DNA of 64,000 nt. Source: Gammaproteobacteria bacterium. GTDB taxonomy: Bacteria; Pseudomonadota; Gammaproteobacteria; Pseudomonadales; Pseudomonadaceae. Position 1 is the first letter of the stretch, and every line of letters begins with the position of its first letter. The notes below the pieces were generated by a model, which was given only the letters and a program-made list of their open reading frames with translations, was not told the DNA's origin and ran no database searches. This document shows positions 29,966-39,357 of this stretch, piece after piece. The stretch is from contig JAHJYA010000004.1 of assembly GCA_018826895.1 (NCBI GenBank), positions 47,442 through 111,441 of the forward strand. Direction: 5' to 3'. A program made the translations under genes and the position numbers.

Positions 29966-30285
29966 TTGGCCTCCATACAGGCCGCGGTGATCCAGTCGCC
30001 GTCGTCAACAACGACCTCATCCACAATGTAGCGTTTGCGGCCATGCCGCCATACGCCGCCCTTTTCAACCGACGCCAAGTCTCGTTTACGCCAGGTGATG
30101 CCAACCACACTGCCCAGGAACCGCCCACCAGCCCCGGCCATTGCCAGGGCGTGGTCAACCATTACCTCGATGCCGCGCGTTGGCGCCGCAGCGGCATCTT
30201 GGGCTTGGTAGGTTGCGCAGCCGTCACCCAGGGCGTGTTCGATGGCGTCATCCATGGCGCTTACCGCATCACCGAAGCCGGCCAT
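29962..30285 (-). CDS. Head-tail joining protein, FII-like
   Basis: 107 residues from the ATG at 30285, which directly follows the capsid stop. MAGFGDAVSAMDDAIEHALG, then GIEVMVDHALAMAG and VWRHGRKRYIVDEVVVDDGD match the size and place of lambda gpFII-type connectors. Assignment rests mainly on synteny. Confidence 0.6.
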   Translation of the reverse strand: MAGFGDAVSAMDDAIEHALGDGCATYQAQDAAAAPTRGIEVMVDHALAMAGAGGRFLGSVVGITWRKRDLASVEKGGVWRHGRKRYIVDEVVVDDGDWITAACMEAK

Positions 30286-30287
30286 GG

Positions 30288-31286
30288 TTAGATGGTCAGC
30301 TCGCGGACGGAGGCCGGGCGGGTGCACAGGTGCAGCGGGTTGGACTGCGCCTCCCCTTCCACGCCCTTGTCGTACTTCATCACTTCCAGTTTGGAGTAGT
30401 ACGGCATGCCCTCGGTGTTGACCGTTTCCATGTAGTCGGCCGGGGCGAATGCGCTGATGAACAATTCCGGCACGCCCATCGGCACTACGTGGGCGCGGTC
30501 ATCAGCTACAAAGGGCATGTTGCCGATCTTGCCCTTGTAGCGCTCCCAGGTGATGCCGCCGAACTCGAACGGCAGGCGGCGATCACCCATCAACTGCGAA
30601 GCACGCTCCCAGCCCAGGTAGGCCTCGCGCACATTTTTCTGGGCGATAAATTTCGCCCAGTAGACCTTGCCGCAATACGCATGGGCGCCCGTGCTGGTGA
30701 CGGTGCCAAGCGCATCTTCCTGTGCATCCAGCACTTCGACGCACTTAGCGGCAACGTCAGTATCGGGGTTATCCAGCTCCATGCTGAACACCTTGGGGCG
30801 GGCCATACCGAAACGCTGGAAGATGTCGAACAACACGCTTTGGCCATCCGCATCGACCACCTTGCCCTTGATAGCGCCGATGCGCTGAAACTCATGGGTA
30901 AGGTCGAGCTGGCGACGCGCCTTCTCAACACGCTTTGCCACGTAGGCCTGTACCTGCATCAGCTCGGTCACGCTGCCGACCGCGCGAATGCCCTGGATTT
31001 CGTCCGCCAGGATCTGGAAGGTTTCCGGCAGGTGTACGGTGTTGAACGGGATGAGGTTGCGCTTGTTGCCGGTCACGACCTGGCCGGTGCTTCCGCGGGG
31101 CGCGGCCTTAACCAGCGCCAGGGTCATGCCGTCCTTTTCGATCTGCACGGTGGTGCCGGATACGCCCTGCTCTTCAAACAAGCCTGCAGCAGCAATCTGC
31201 CCCGGCAGTACGTGGTCTTCGTTGATGACGGTGAGCAGCGCGGCAACGCCGAACGCCTCGTCTTGGAAAATGCTGATTTCGGCCAT
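30288..31286 (-). CDS. Major capsid protein, lambda gpE type
   Basis: 332 residues; lambda gpE is 341. It starts MAEISIFQDEAFGVAALLTV and contains SGTTVQIEKDGMTLALVKAA and FGGITWERYKG, typical of the capsid family of lambda and related phages (HK97 fold). Follows the decoration protein. GGAG precedes the start and a terminator-like hairpin lies upstream. Confidence 0.9.
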   Translation of the reverse strand: MAEISIFQDEAFGVAALLTVINEDHVLPGQIAAAGLFEEQGVSGTTVQIEKDGMTLALVKAAPRGSTGQVVTGNKRNLIPFNTVHLPETFQILADEIQGIRAVGSVTELMQVQAYVAKRVEKARRQLDLTHEFQRIGAIKGKVVDADGQSVLFDIFQRFGMARPKVFSMELDNPDTDVAAKCVEVLDAQEDALGTVTSTGAHAYCGKVYWAKFIAQKNVREAYLGWERASQLMGDRRLPFEFGGITWERYKGKIGNMPFVADDRAHVVPMGVPELFISAFAPADYMETVNTEGMPYYSKLEVMKYDKGVEGEAQSNPLHLCTRPASVRELTI

Positions 31287-31306
31287 GGTGGGCTCCTAGA
31301 AATGCG

Positions 31307-31328
31307 AAACCCCGCAGGTGCGGGGCTT
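31307..31328 (-). terminator. Terminator-like hairpin before the capsid gene
   Basis: CCCCGC-AGGT-GCGGGG forms a stem; on the minus strand it is followed by TTTCGCATTT. Weak T tract, 21 bp before the capsid start. It may attenuate transcription or stabilise the capsid mRNA 5' end. Confidence 0.45.
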
Positions 31329-31362
31329 GGGGTAAAAAGGGGTTGCCGGGTGGCAGCGGGGG

Positions 31363-31998
31363 TTAAGGCCGGATGACGATGCCTTTGCTGAGCAGGTCGG
31401 TGCGGCCGGCGGCATCGAGGCCAGTGAGCAGGCGCTCAATCACCTCGGCGTCTCGCACCACGCCCACGGCGCGCACGTCGTTCAGGGTGGCGTCCACCGA
31501 GGCGTACAGTATGCCGCTGGCGGCACGGCGGCCATCGTCGGTGCCGTCATCGTCGTAAGCGGTGTATTCGCCCAGGTTGGCCAGCAGGGCCAGGGAGAAG
31601 CCATCGCCTTCAGCGAAATCGGTCGAGCCGTCGCCGAGGGTGAAGGTCAGCCCACCGCCGGTGAATGGCTGGCCAACAGTGCCTTGGCCGACGACTGCGC
31701 CAGTGGGGTCTACCACCTCGAACGCGCCACCGTTGGCAGCGGCCTCGGTGATGGTGACGATGTAGGCGCCGGTGATGGCCGCGCTGGTGACGGTCACAGA
31801 GCCAATGGTGCCGTTGCCGGTGTTGCCGGCATCAGCGGTGGGGGTCAGTGCGTTGGCAGCGGTGATCTGCGCGATCAGCGTGCCAGCTGCGAGTACGCCA
31901 GAGCCGGCGGCAATGACCACCTCCTCGCGGCTGCGGGTGCCGTTGGCCTCCGAAAGGAGGAACTCACCGGTGTACACGCCTTCGGTTTTGATGGTCAT
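31363..31998 (-). CDS. Head decoration protein (gpD-like) with Ig-like insert
   Basis: 211 residues, about twice lambda gpD (110). The flanks (1-55 MTIKTEGVYTGEFLLSEANG; 139-211) are decoration-protein-like. Residues about 57-138 hold the same beta-rich block as in the tail tube (GNGTIGSVTVTSAAITGAYI ... GSTDFAEGDGFSLAL). ATGA overlap with the protease gene. Confidence 0.78.
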   Translation of the reverse strand: MTIKTEGVYTGEFLLSEANGTRSREEVVIAAGSGVLAAGTLIAQITAANALTPTADAGNTGNGTIGSVTVTSAAITGAYIVTITEAAANGGAFEVVDPTGAVVGQGTVGQPFTGGGLTFTLGDGSTDFAEGDGFSLALLANLGEYTAYDDDGTDDGRRAASGILYASVDATLNDVRAVGVVRDAEVIERLLTGLDAAGRTDLLSKGIVIRP

Positions 31999-33206
31999 GC
32001 TTGTTTTCCTCCTTTCGAGGCTTGGGTGTTACGGCGCCGCGCGTAGACCTCGCTCGGCGCCGGGGGTTGGTGTGCGTTGGCCTGGGGGCCATCGTCGAGC
32101 GGCGGGAGGTTGCTGATCTCCACCTTGCCGCTGCTGGCCGCGAGTTTGTCGAACAGCTTCGCCCGGGCCTGGTCACCGCTGTAGCCAGCCTCGATGAGGC
32201 CCTGCGCGTCATCCGGCAACTTGGCCACCAGGCAGGCGGCGCGTACCTCTTTGGCGCGGGTGAAGTGCGCCTGCACGGCATCGCTGCTGGCCAGGGCGCT
32301 TGCACGGATGAGGTATGGCAGGCAGTTGCTCAGGCCGGCCTGCTCGCAGTCGGCGGCCAGCTTGGCGGCCAGCTCGGTGGCGGCCGGGGCGGTGGGTTCG
32401 GGATCGGGTTCCGGGGTTGGGACCGGGCCAGGTTCAGGGGCGGGCTCTGGCGGTTGCTCGACCTCGCCCACCAGGCGCAACGCTGCCTCGGGCACGTTGC
32501 GGTAGCGGTTGAGGATCTTGCCCAGCGCCGCGTTGTTCACCAGCGGCGCGACCTCACCGAATACCTCGTCGACGAAGCCGTGGGTCTTGGCCTCGCTGGC
32601 GGTGAGCCAGGTGGTGTCGTTGATCATGCGGCGCAGTTCGGCGTCTTCGATGTTCAACGCGCGGTGCTGGTAGCTGGCAACGATGCCTTCGGAGGCTTTG
32701 TCCATCATGTCGGCCATTTTGCGCAGCTCTTCGCTGTCGCCTGCCATGAACGTCCAGGGGTTGTGGATCATGAACATGGCATTGTCGGCCATGCGAACCT
32801 TGTGAGCGCCACACACGGCCACGCTACCGGCGCTGAAGCACGCACCGTCAATCTGCCCGGTGCAGCGTTCGCCTAAGGCGCGCAGCGTGTTGTGGATGGC
32901 GACACCGTCGAAGAGATCGCCACCAACGGTGTCGAAGTGCACCAAGACTTCCGAAACGCCATCGTCGACTTCTTTCAGGTCACGGATGAAGTCGCCCGAG
33001 GTCACGCCCCAGAAGCCGATCTCGCCGTAGATGTAGACCTCGATCGGCTTGCCGGCCTCCTCGCCAGCGGCATGGATGCTGTACCAGTGTTCGGCGTTCA
33101 GGTCGGGCGCGCCTTCAAGGTTGAGCATGCGCGGCTGGGCAAAGGTGTTGATGCCCAGGCCGCCCAGCATTACCGCCAGCGCCAGGCGGTTGGTCATCTT
33201 CTTCAT
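31995..33206 (-). CDS. Head maturation protease, ClpP-like
   Basis: 403 residues. The ClpP/S14-type protease domain spans about 55-235: YIYGEIGFWGVTSGDFIRDL, HFDTVGGDLFDGVAIHNTLR, then the nucleophile region DGACFSAGSVAV and the His region NAMFMIHNPWTFMAG. The C-terminal ~170 residues, after a Pro/Glu linker, probably act as a scaffold like lambda gpNu3. Overlaps the portal gene by 4 bp. Confidence 0.88.
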   Translation of the reverse strand: MKKMTNRLALAVMLGGLGINTFAQPRMLNLEGAPDLNAEHWYSIHAAGEEAGKPIEVYIYGEIGFWGVTSGDFIRDLKEVDDGVSEVLVHFDTVGGDLFDGVAIHNTLRALGERCTGQIDGACFSAGSVAVCGAHKVRMADNAMFMIHNPWTFMAGDSEELRKMADMMDKASEGIVASYQHRALNIEDAELRRMINDTTWLTASEAKTHGFVDEVFGEVAPLVNNAALGKILNRYRNVPEAALRLVGEVEQPPEPAPEPGPVPTPEPDPEPTAPAATELAAKLAADCEQAGLSNCLPYLIRASALASSDAVQAHFTRAKEVRAACLVAKLPDDAQGLIEAGYSGDQARAKLFDKLAASSGKVEISNLPPLDDGPQANAHQPPAPSEVYARRRNTQASKGGKQA

Positions 33207-34663
33207 TTGGCTTCCTCTTTGTCATCAGCCATGAGGGCTGTGTCGGTGGTGTAGTCGAGCCCGAGCGCTTTGGCCCGGAGGTTGTCGTCGGCGTTTTCCT
33301 GATCGATCACTTCGGCGTCGTAGCCGTTGCGCAGCGCGTGTTCGCTGCGGCTGGCGAGGCCACCCCTGATCTCCAGCAACTTGCCTTGCACGTCTTGCAC
33401 GGGGTGCATGTAGGCCCAGCCCTGTGGCACCCAGCGCGTGCGCAGGTATTCGCGGCGCCGCTCGAAGTACTGCGGCAGCTGGATGGCCCCGGAGAGCCAT
33501 GCCGCATCGAGCCACGCGGCCCGCACTGGCCGGCACAGCTGGAACACGTACACGCCGAACTGCAGCTGCTCGATACGGCGGCGGAAGTCGTTCAGCAGCA
33601 CGCGCAAAACGCGGTCGCTGATGTCGGCCATGTCGCCGGTCAGCAGCTCGTAAGGCAGCTCAATGCCTGCAGCAGCCGCCATCAGCTGTTGCTTCATGAA
33701 GTCGACATAAGTGTCACCGGCAGCTGGCGGATCGGAGAACTTGACCTCCTCGCCCTCCATCAGCTCCTGCAGGGTGCCTGGCTCCATGGCCACCATCGGC
33801 ACGCCGTCCGTATCGACGGTGAACGGCTGCCCCGTTACCGGATCAAGGGCGGGCGGCCCTTCGCCACGGGGCTTGGTGATGAAGCCGGCAAAGAGGTTGG
33901 CCACCTCTTGGCGAAACAGCACCGCATCGTCGTAGTTGTCGAGGGACTTAAGCCGCAGCAGCACCGGCGCCAGGCGCGGTATGCCACGTAGCTGGCCACC
34001 CTCCAACGGCTCAAAGATGTGCAGCACCTCGCTGGCCGGGATGCGGTTGAGCGTGTTGTAACTGGTGCCCAGGGCACGCGCATCGCCGGGGTGGTTCTTC
34101 CACATCCAGTACGCAACGCGCCGGCCGAGCTGGTCGAACTCAATGCCCGCGCGCACCACGTTGCCGCGCCGGGTGACGAAGTTGCGATCCAGCGGCACGA
34201 ACTCCGGGGGCAGTACCTGCAACTGCAACGGTACCGCCAGGCCATCCTCGGCACGGCGGTAGCGCAGCCGCACAAAGCATTCGCCGCTCTCCTCAACCAT
34301 GCGAGCAATAAGGCTCTGCTGGCCGTAGAAGTCAGTCAGGTTGTCAGCGTCCGACTCGTCCGCCCAATCAGTCCAGAGCTGGTTGATGGCGCTGCGCAGG
34401 GCGGGGTCTGTGACCTGAGCCCGGGGTGTGATGCCAGTGCCGATCAGGCTGCTGACCCGCTTGGAGATCCCGCTTGCGGCCCAGGGGTTGTTGCGCACCG
34501 CTGCCTTGGAGCGTTTACGTAGGGTGGGCAGCGCCGGTATGGCCACGGTGTTGAGCGCGGCATCCGGTGCATCCCAACTCTGCGCGCGGCGACCGTGGCC
34601 GGCGCCTTCGTAGCTGTTGAGCATTTGCAGCCGGCGCGGGTTGGCGCGGATTCGATAGCCCAT
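33203..34663 (-). CDS. Portal protein, lambda gpB type
   Basis: 486 residues, MGYRIRANPRRLQMLNSYEG, with WAASGISKRVSSLIGTGITP (about 60-79), CFVRLRYRRAEDGLAVPLQL and RTRWVPQGWAYMHPVQDVQG, all typical of lambda-family portals. The dodecamer forms the DNA channel at one capsid vertex. Starts within 1 bp of the gpW stop. Confidence 0.92.
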   Translation of the reverse strand: MGYRIRANPRRLQMLNSYEGAGHGRRAQSWDAPDAALNTVAIPALPTLRKRSKAAVRNNPWAASGISKRVSSLIGTGITPRAQVTDPALRSAINQLWTDWADESDADNLTDFYGQQSLIARMVEESGECFVRLRYRRAEDGLAVPLQLQVLPPEFVPLDRNFVTRRGNVVRAGIEFDQLGRRVAYWMWKNHPGDARALGTSYNTLNRIPASEVLHIFEPLEGGQLRGIPRLAPVLLRLKSLDNYDDAVLFRQEVANLFAGFITKPRGEGPPALDPVTGQPFTVDTDGVPMVAMEPGTLQELMEGEEVKFSDPPAAGDTYVDFMKQQLMAAAAGIELPYELLTGDMADISDRVLRVLLNDFRRRIEQLQFGVYVFQLCRPVRAAWLDAAWLSGAIQLPQYFERRREYLRTRWVPQGWAYMHPVQDVQGKLLEIRGGLASRSEHALRNGYDAEVIDQENADDNLRAKALGLDYTTDTALMADDKEEAK

Positions 34664-34881
34664 TACGCCCCCTTGCCACGACTGTAGAGCCGCACTTGGC
34701 GGGGTTTACCTGCACGCGCTTCGCGGTCGGCATCAGTTGCGTACTGCGACTCAAGCATGCGCAGGCTGGCGAGCGCGGCGCGGTCCAGCCGACGATCACC
34801 CTTGCTGATGCTCTGCCCCGTTTCGAGGATTTCCTTGATCGACGCCCGGACTTCATCCAGGCGCTGTTGTGCGCTTGCCAT
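34663..34881 (-). CDS. gpW-like head-tail joining protein
   Basis: 72 residues; lambda gpW is 68. MASAQQRLDEVRASIKEILE, then DRAALASLRMLESQYATDAD and a basic tail. Small helical connector between terminase and portal genes, exactly as in lambda. Confidence 0.85.
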   Translation of the reverse strand: MASAQQRLDEVRASIKEILETGQSISKGDRRLDRAALASLRMLESQYATDADREARAGKPRQVRLYSRGKGA

Positions 34882-34895
34882 GGGGCGCCCTCTCT

Positions 34896-36863
34896 TTATC
34901 GTTTCAGGTAGGCGCTGCGGGATACACGGCGCGCGGGTTGTGGTGGGGCGGGCTTGCTGGGCGTTGCTGTGACGGGCTGTTGAGGCTGCTCAGGTGCGCT
35001 CGACTGAGTACTGGGCGCGGGCTGGGCAAACAGGCTGCCCTGGCTTACGGCACCACGCAGCTTGCTCCACTCGGCTTCGTGGTACCGATGCAGCCCTAGG
35101 AACTGGGCAGCGGCCTGGTTGTAAACCAGCAGGTCGAGCACTTCGTTGCGCTCGGCTTTGCCCTTCACCCAAACGGTGCGCTTGTAGCCCTTCACGTAGA
35201 CGGTGATCTTGCGTTCGGCCACGGCCTGCTCGTAGAACTCGTCGGGCAGGTCATTGGAGAAGTGCAGCGCACCAGGGCCATCCGCGAACGGGTAGCGGTT
35301 GTAGATCCAGTCCTTTGCGGTGTCGGTACCGATGATCCACAGCTCGGCGCCGTGCTTCTCGGTCTGGCCGTTGTGCTTCACGTCGACTTTCGAGGGGCGC
35401 TGGGCCAGCACCGGCCGGCCTGGCTTGCTCGCACCCTTGACGGCGATCACGTTGCGCCAGCGGCGTAGCCGGGTGAACTTGTAGACCTCGTCGGTGTGGT
35501 GACCACCGGAGTCGATGGCCGTGGCGCAGATCGCCATTTCAACGCCAGAGGCGTGCCGATATCGGCGCTTCAATTGTTCATCCAGCGCCTGCCAGGTGCG
35601 CTCATCTGCGGGATCGCCAGGCACAACTTGGAAGTCGACCACCCAACGCTCGAGGCCTTCGCCCCAACCGATCACCAGCATTTCCAGGCGGTTGTGCTGT
35701 ACGTCAACTGCGGCGGTGAGGATCAGCGCACCAGGCGGAACAGTGCCCAGCCGGTAGTCCTCAGCGCGGGCCTTCAGCTCGGTGGCCTTGGTCATCGCTT
35801 GCGCGGAATCCCACACCAACGCCAGGCGGGTGTTGTAGAACACCTGCATCGGCTCGTTGTCGCCACGGTCTGCGGCCAGCTTGGCCTTGTCGTACTGCTT
35901 GGCCAGGCTCTGCCATGACAACCAGCCCAGCGGCGAATAGAGCGCGTTGAGGTGGAAGCCCACCGTTTCGCCATCGCCCTGGGCCGTGGCGCGCCATTCG
36001 CCGGCCAGCAGCATGGCCGTCTTGTGGTGCTCCTCGATCAGTGCACCGCAGACTTCGTTGCTGCAGAGGTAGTCAACCCGCTTGTAGTCATCGGTCCACT
36101 TGAGGTTGGCCCACTCAAGCACCTGGTGTTGCCCACAGTGCGGGCACGGCACGAAGTAGCGGCGCTTGTCGCTGCTTTCGTACAGGTCATCAATGCGCGA
36201 GGCGCCCTTGATCGTCGGCGAGCTGGAGAAGTAGAACTTTGCCTTACGGCCGAACGTGGTACCGCGTGCCTCGGCCAGCTCAATGGGGTCGCCTTCGCTG
36301 TCGACGTCGACGTCCCAGCGGTCGATCTCATCGCCATACACATAGCGTGCGGAAAGCTCTGCCAGGTTGGCGGCCGAGCCAGCGGTGGTGCAGTAGAGCG
36401 TGCCCCCCTCGAACTCTTTGGTGTCCAGGGTGTTGCGCGCGTCACGCGAGCGCGGCTTGGCAACTCGATCTTTGAGTTCCGGCACCGCCTTGATGGTTTT
36501 ATCGATCCGGCTGGAGACGCGGCGGGCCAGCTTCTCGCTGGGCAGCAACGCCAGGATGTTGGCCGGCGCCATGTGGATGTTGCCGCCGATCCAGTTCAGT
36601 GCGATCTGCGTCTTCATCATCTGCGAGGCGACCATGGTCACCACGCGCTTGCAGGGGTGTATCGGCGACAGGCAGCGCATTGGCTCGCGAGCGAATGGCG
36701 TGCGGTCGGTGTGGTACTTACCGGGCTCTGCGGCGCCGGTGTCTTTCGGGATGCGCTGATAATCGTCAGCCCACTGATCAATCCACAGCTCGGGGTCGAG
36801 CTCCAGACCTCGGTGGTATGCCGCACGGTACGTGGCGGCACCGTCGGCATAGGGGTGTTGCAT
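34896..36863 (-). CDS. Terminase large subunit, GpA type
   Basis: 655 residues; lambda gpA is 641. ATPase region VTMVASQMMKTQIALNWIGG (Walker-A-like, about 76-95) with YVYGDEIDRWD (Walker B, about 174-184). A four-Cys zinc site (CPHCGQ and CSNEVCG, about 231-265) and nuclease region LTAAVDVQHNRLEMLVIGWG follow. It cuts concatemers and packages DNA. The C-terminal tail is Pro/Gln-rich. GpA type implies cos packaging. Confidence 0.95.
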   Translation of the reverse strand: MQHPYADGAATYRAAYHRGLELDPELWIDQWADDYQRIPKDTGAAEPGKYHTDRTPFAREPMRCLSPIHPCKRVVTMVASQMMKTQIALNWIGGNIHMAPANILALLPSEKLARRVSSRIDKTIKAVPELKDRVAKPRSRDARNTLDTKEFEGGTLYCTTAGSAANLAELSARYVYGDEIDRWDVDVDSEGDPIELAEARGTTFGRKAKFYFSSSPTIKGASRIDDLYESSDKRRYFVPCPHCGQHQVLEWANLKWTDDYKRVDYLCSNEVCGALIEEHHKTAMLLAGEWRATAQGDGETVGFHLNALYSPLGWLSWQSLAKQYDKAKLAADRGDNEPMQVFYNTRLALVWDSAQAMTKATELKARAEDYRLGTVPPGALILTAAVDVQHNRLEMLVIGWGEGLERWVVDFQVVPGDPADERTWQALDEQLKRRYRHASGVEMAICATAIDSGGHHTDEVYKFTRLRRWRNVIAVKGASKPGRPVLAQRPSKVDVKHNGQTEKHGAELWIIGTDTAKDWIYNRYPFADGPGALHFSNDLPDEFYEQAVAERKITVYVKGYKRTVWVKGKAERNEVLDLLVYNQAAAQFLGLHRYHEAEWSKLRGAVSQGSLFAQPAPSTQSSAPEQPQQPVTATPSKPAPPQPARRVSRSAYLKR

Positions 36864-36865
36864 GG

Positions 36866-37441
36866 CTAGTTTTGCTCCTTCGCCCCCTGTTCAAGCTCGG
36901 CGTCCAGCTGCACCAGGCTGGCGGCATCGGCTAAGACGCCCCGCAGCAGCTCGGTGAGCTTGCGCTCCATTTCCCAGGTGTCGGTGATGGCGATCAGCTC
37001 GCCGGCAATCTTTGGCGGCAAGCCCAGGATCAGGTCGCGCAGCGTTCGCGCGGTGTTGAAAGCGGCGGTGTCGACTGCCTTGCGGTCGACCAGCTGGCCG
37101 CGCCCCTTGAGGAACTCGTCCTCAGCCAGCAGCGCCAGGTAGGTTTCACGATGCGCCCGGGCCTTCTGATAGTTATCCCCACCGCTGGCAAGGGGTGGGG
37201 ATGACGGCGCCAAGGGGGTAACGAGGGCGTGCACACCTTTATCGGCTCGCTCCCGCTGGTGGCGATCTGCAACAGCGGCCTTGCTTGGGTCGGCAGTCTC
37301 ACCGAGCAGCGCCAACGTGGCCTCAACCTCTACGTGGCCCTTTTCGTTCAGCACCAGCCGCCCTTGTCCGGCCAGCTTGGAGACATAGGGCCTCGACCAA
37401 CCCTGACTGTCTGCGAACTCTGACTTCTTCATGACCGTCAT
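36866..37441 (-). CDS. Terminase small subunit, Nu1-like
   Basis: 191 residues from the ATG at 37441 with AGGTGA 5 bp upstream. The N-terminal helix-turn-helix KSEFADSQGWSRPYVSKLAG (about 5-24) would bind DNA at cos, and the rest is helical with GQLVDRKAVDTAAFNTARTL. Two bp before the large subunit. Confidence 0.85.
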   Translation of the reverse strand: MTVMKKSEFADSQGWSRPYVSKLAGQGRLVLNEKGHVEVEATLALLGETADPSKAAVADRHQRERADKGVHALVTPLAPSSPPLASGGDNYQKARAHRETYLALLAEDEFLKGRGQLVDRKAVDTAAFNTARTLRDLILGLPPKIAGELIAITDTWEMERKLTELLRGVLADAASLVQLDAELEQGAKEQN

Positions 37442-37592
37442 GAATTCACCTGTTAACCAGAAACACACCTGGGATTAACCAAATTAACCCCTGTTAACTA
37501 ACCTCCAGGCCCAGCCACTACCGCGAGAGCGGGGCTCGAATTACCCTTGGCGACCTCGCCACCCTAGGGGCCCCGGCATGTCAGCAGGCAGC
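37442..37592. other. Candidate cos/terminase-binding region
   Basis: Four TTAAC units occur within about 55 bp (near 37450-37502): TGTTAACC, GATTAACC, AATTAACC and TGTTAACT. They lie directly upstream of the terminase small subunit, where lambda has cosB repeats. The cut site itself is not identifiable by eye. Confidence 0.4.
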
Positions 37593-38393
37593 TCATCGAC
37601 GTCGAGTCGCCAGGGCTTGCGCGATGGCCAGCTCGAACTGCACCGGCAGCTGATCTTTAGCGATACGTTCCGAGACACCGAAGAAGTCGAAGGCCCTGCT
37701 GTAGGTCGGCTGCTTCACAAACACCAACGCCATGCGGATGCTGTTACGGCTGCCCTTGCCGCGGCTAAGCCGCTCGGCAATACCAATTGGTCGGCGGCCT
37801 TTGCGAATGACGAAGTAACGCGTGTTGCCCTTACGGGTCGAACGATCACTGTCCGTTGCATTCGCCTTGTATCCCTCTTCACCGAAGAGACGGGCGCCCG
37901 ATAGGATCTTATTCAGCCGCCCACGCCCAAGGTTGCCGTACTGATCTAACGGCTGATCATCACCAGGGACTGCGTATCGCCCGCTATCCAGAGCGCCGAC
38001 GCGCGCCAACAGCTTCTCGAAGCCTTTCTCGCTTCGGGCACGACCAAATACCTGCGGTGTTAGCCATGATGATGCCGCTCGCCCTTTGCCCCATGCGCCT
38101 TCGCGCCCCACCAGGCCACCGCTGGCGGTAGCGCTACGACCGTCCTTGATCCACACACTCGCTTCCATGCGCTGCTTGGTTGCGGGCTGGATAAACAACG
38201 AATTCAACGTGGCCCGTGTCGGGCGATCGAAGACGCTGGACATCTCATCGACCAGCCCTTTCTCCACCTCTTGAGCAGTACGCGTGAGCGTCAGGGCTGC
38301 AGCAAAAGGCAGCTGCTCACGCTCAAGGTAGGTGAGGCTCTGAAGCCTTTCCCGTTGCCCTGTGAACGTGACAGTGAACGCGCCACCGCTCAT
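37593..38393 (-). CDS. Phage protein between holin and terminase, possibly minor tail Z-like
   Basis: 266 residues from the ATG at 38393, which overlaps the holin stop as ATGA. FAAALTLTRTAQEVEKGLVD and EMSSVFDRPTRATLNSLF resemble minor-tail Z-type proteins. A basic C-terminal region follows (GKGSRNSIRMALVFVKQPTY). The placement upstream of terminase is unusual for a tail protein, so function stays open. Confidence 0.55.
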   Translation of the reverse strand: MSGGAFTVTFTGQRERLQSLTYLEREQLPFAAALTLTRTAQEVEKGLVDEMSSVFDRPTRATLNSLFIQPATKQRMEASVWIKDGRSATASGGLVGREGAWGKGRAASSWLTPQVFGRARSEKGFEKLLARVGALDSGRYAVPGDDQPLDQYGNLGRGRLNKILSGARLFGEEGYKANATDSDRSTRKGNTRYFVIRKGRRPIGIAERLSRGKGSRNSIRMALVFVKQPTYSRAFDFFGVSERIAKDQLPVQFELAIAQALATRRR

Positions 38394-38713
38394 TCCCGAC
38401 CAGCCCTGCGCCGTTCCCCACCCGACCACGCCACCGCCTCAGGCCGCAGTACGCCGGCCATGTTCCCGCCAGCACGGACCACCGCCCAGGCGAACACCAC
38501 CAGCAGCATCACCAGTGGCCAGGCCTGTACTGGCAGGCGCAGCGTGCCCATCAGAATGTGGATCACCGTCACCCCGGCGCAGCCCATCACCAACGTGGCC
38601 AGGCACGACATGCCCCGGCGGAAGCGCGCGTCTCCTCGGTTGTACGTGAACAACCGAACGAAAATCACAGCGCACAGCAGCAGCGTGAGTTTGGTGAGCA
38701 GGACACTAGCCAT
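38390..38713 (-). CDS. Putative three-helix phage holin
   Basis: 107 residues with three hydrophobic segments (about 3-20, 35-53 and 62-82) and a charged, Arg-rich tail. Size, topology and position beside another holin-like gene fit Phage_holin_3-type proteins. Such proteins form the inner-membrane lesion for endolysin release. Confidence 0.65.
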   Translation of the reverse strand: MASVLLTKLTLLLCAVIFVRLFTYNRGDARFRRGMSCLATLVMGCAGVTVIHILMGTLRLPVQAWPLVMLLVVFAWAVVRAGGNMAGVLRPEAVAWSGGERRRAGRE

Positions 38714-39074
38714 CGATCCCCCCAGGGCCGTCCGGCTGAGCCGGGCCTGACCGTCGCTTGAGCGCCGCGAGGCTTACCGTCACCACCAGCACCGAACTGG
38801 CGAACGCTGCAGGGCCTGGGTATGCAAAAGGTCGCGCACCCCAGAACTGCATATCCACAATCGCCGGTGCAAACAGGTAGCCCATCACGAACGACACGAT
38901 GAAGAACAGAGCGCGCTGCCATACAGGTAGCTCACGCGTGGTCGTGAAATAGATCAGCGCCCCCAGCAACGCGCCCACAGCCGCATGGCCATCGACGCCC
39001 ACCATCACGCCGGCAACCCCTGCACCCGCGGCGCCGGCAGCCACAACGCCAACCGTGCTAGCTGGGTCGCTCAT
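38706..39074 (-). CDS. Putative phage holin
   Basis: 122 residues from the ATG at 39074 (GGGAGG 7 bp upstream): MSDPASTVGVVAAGAAGAGV then AAVGALLGALIYFTTTRELP and FFIVSFVMGYLFAPAIVDMQ. Three to four membrane segments, style of the putative phage holin family in Pseudomonas phages. Overlaps the next holin-like gene by 8 bp. The longer frame to 39227 has no matching ribosome site. Confidence 0.65.
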   Translation of the reverse strand: MSDPASTVGVVAAGAAGAGVAGVMVGVDGHAAVGALLGALIYFTTTRELPVWQRALFFIVSFVMGYLFAPAIVDMQFWGARPFAYPGPAAFASSVLVVTVSLAALKRRSGPAQPDGPGGIDG

Positions 39075-39164
39075 CGTCGTACCTCCCAGGCGGCCAGAGG
39101 CCAGAAGAAAACGCCCGCGCGCCACGGGCAACAGCCATCGCCACCGAAGTAGCGCCGGCCAGAA

Positions 39165-39190
39165 AAGACAAAGCCCCGCATGGCGGGGCT
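39165..39190 (-). terminator. Terminator between the Q-like gene and the lysis/head operon
   Basis: AGCCCCGC-ATG-GCGGGGCT is a perfect 8-bp stem; on the minus strand TTTGTCTTTTC follows. It is where lambda has tR', the site relieved by Q. The 280 bp from 39075 to 39357 hold no other convincing gene. Confidence 0.7.
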
Positions 39191-39357
39191 CTGAATCCCG
39201 AGTGGGCTCTCGGGCGTTGTGCGACACAGCACGTCGCTTTGTTGTTCGGTAGGCATACCTATCGAATCGTGGTGACTTTTTACCCCCTGAGTGACAAACC
39301 GAAAAGCCCCCAATAACGGTACAACTCCACGTGGGCTAGCCGGGGCGCTGGCAGGCT

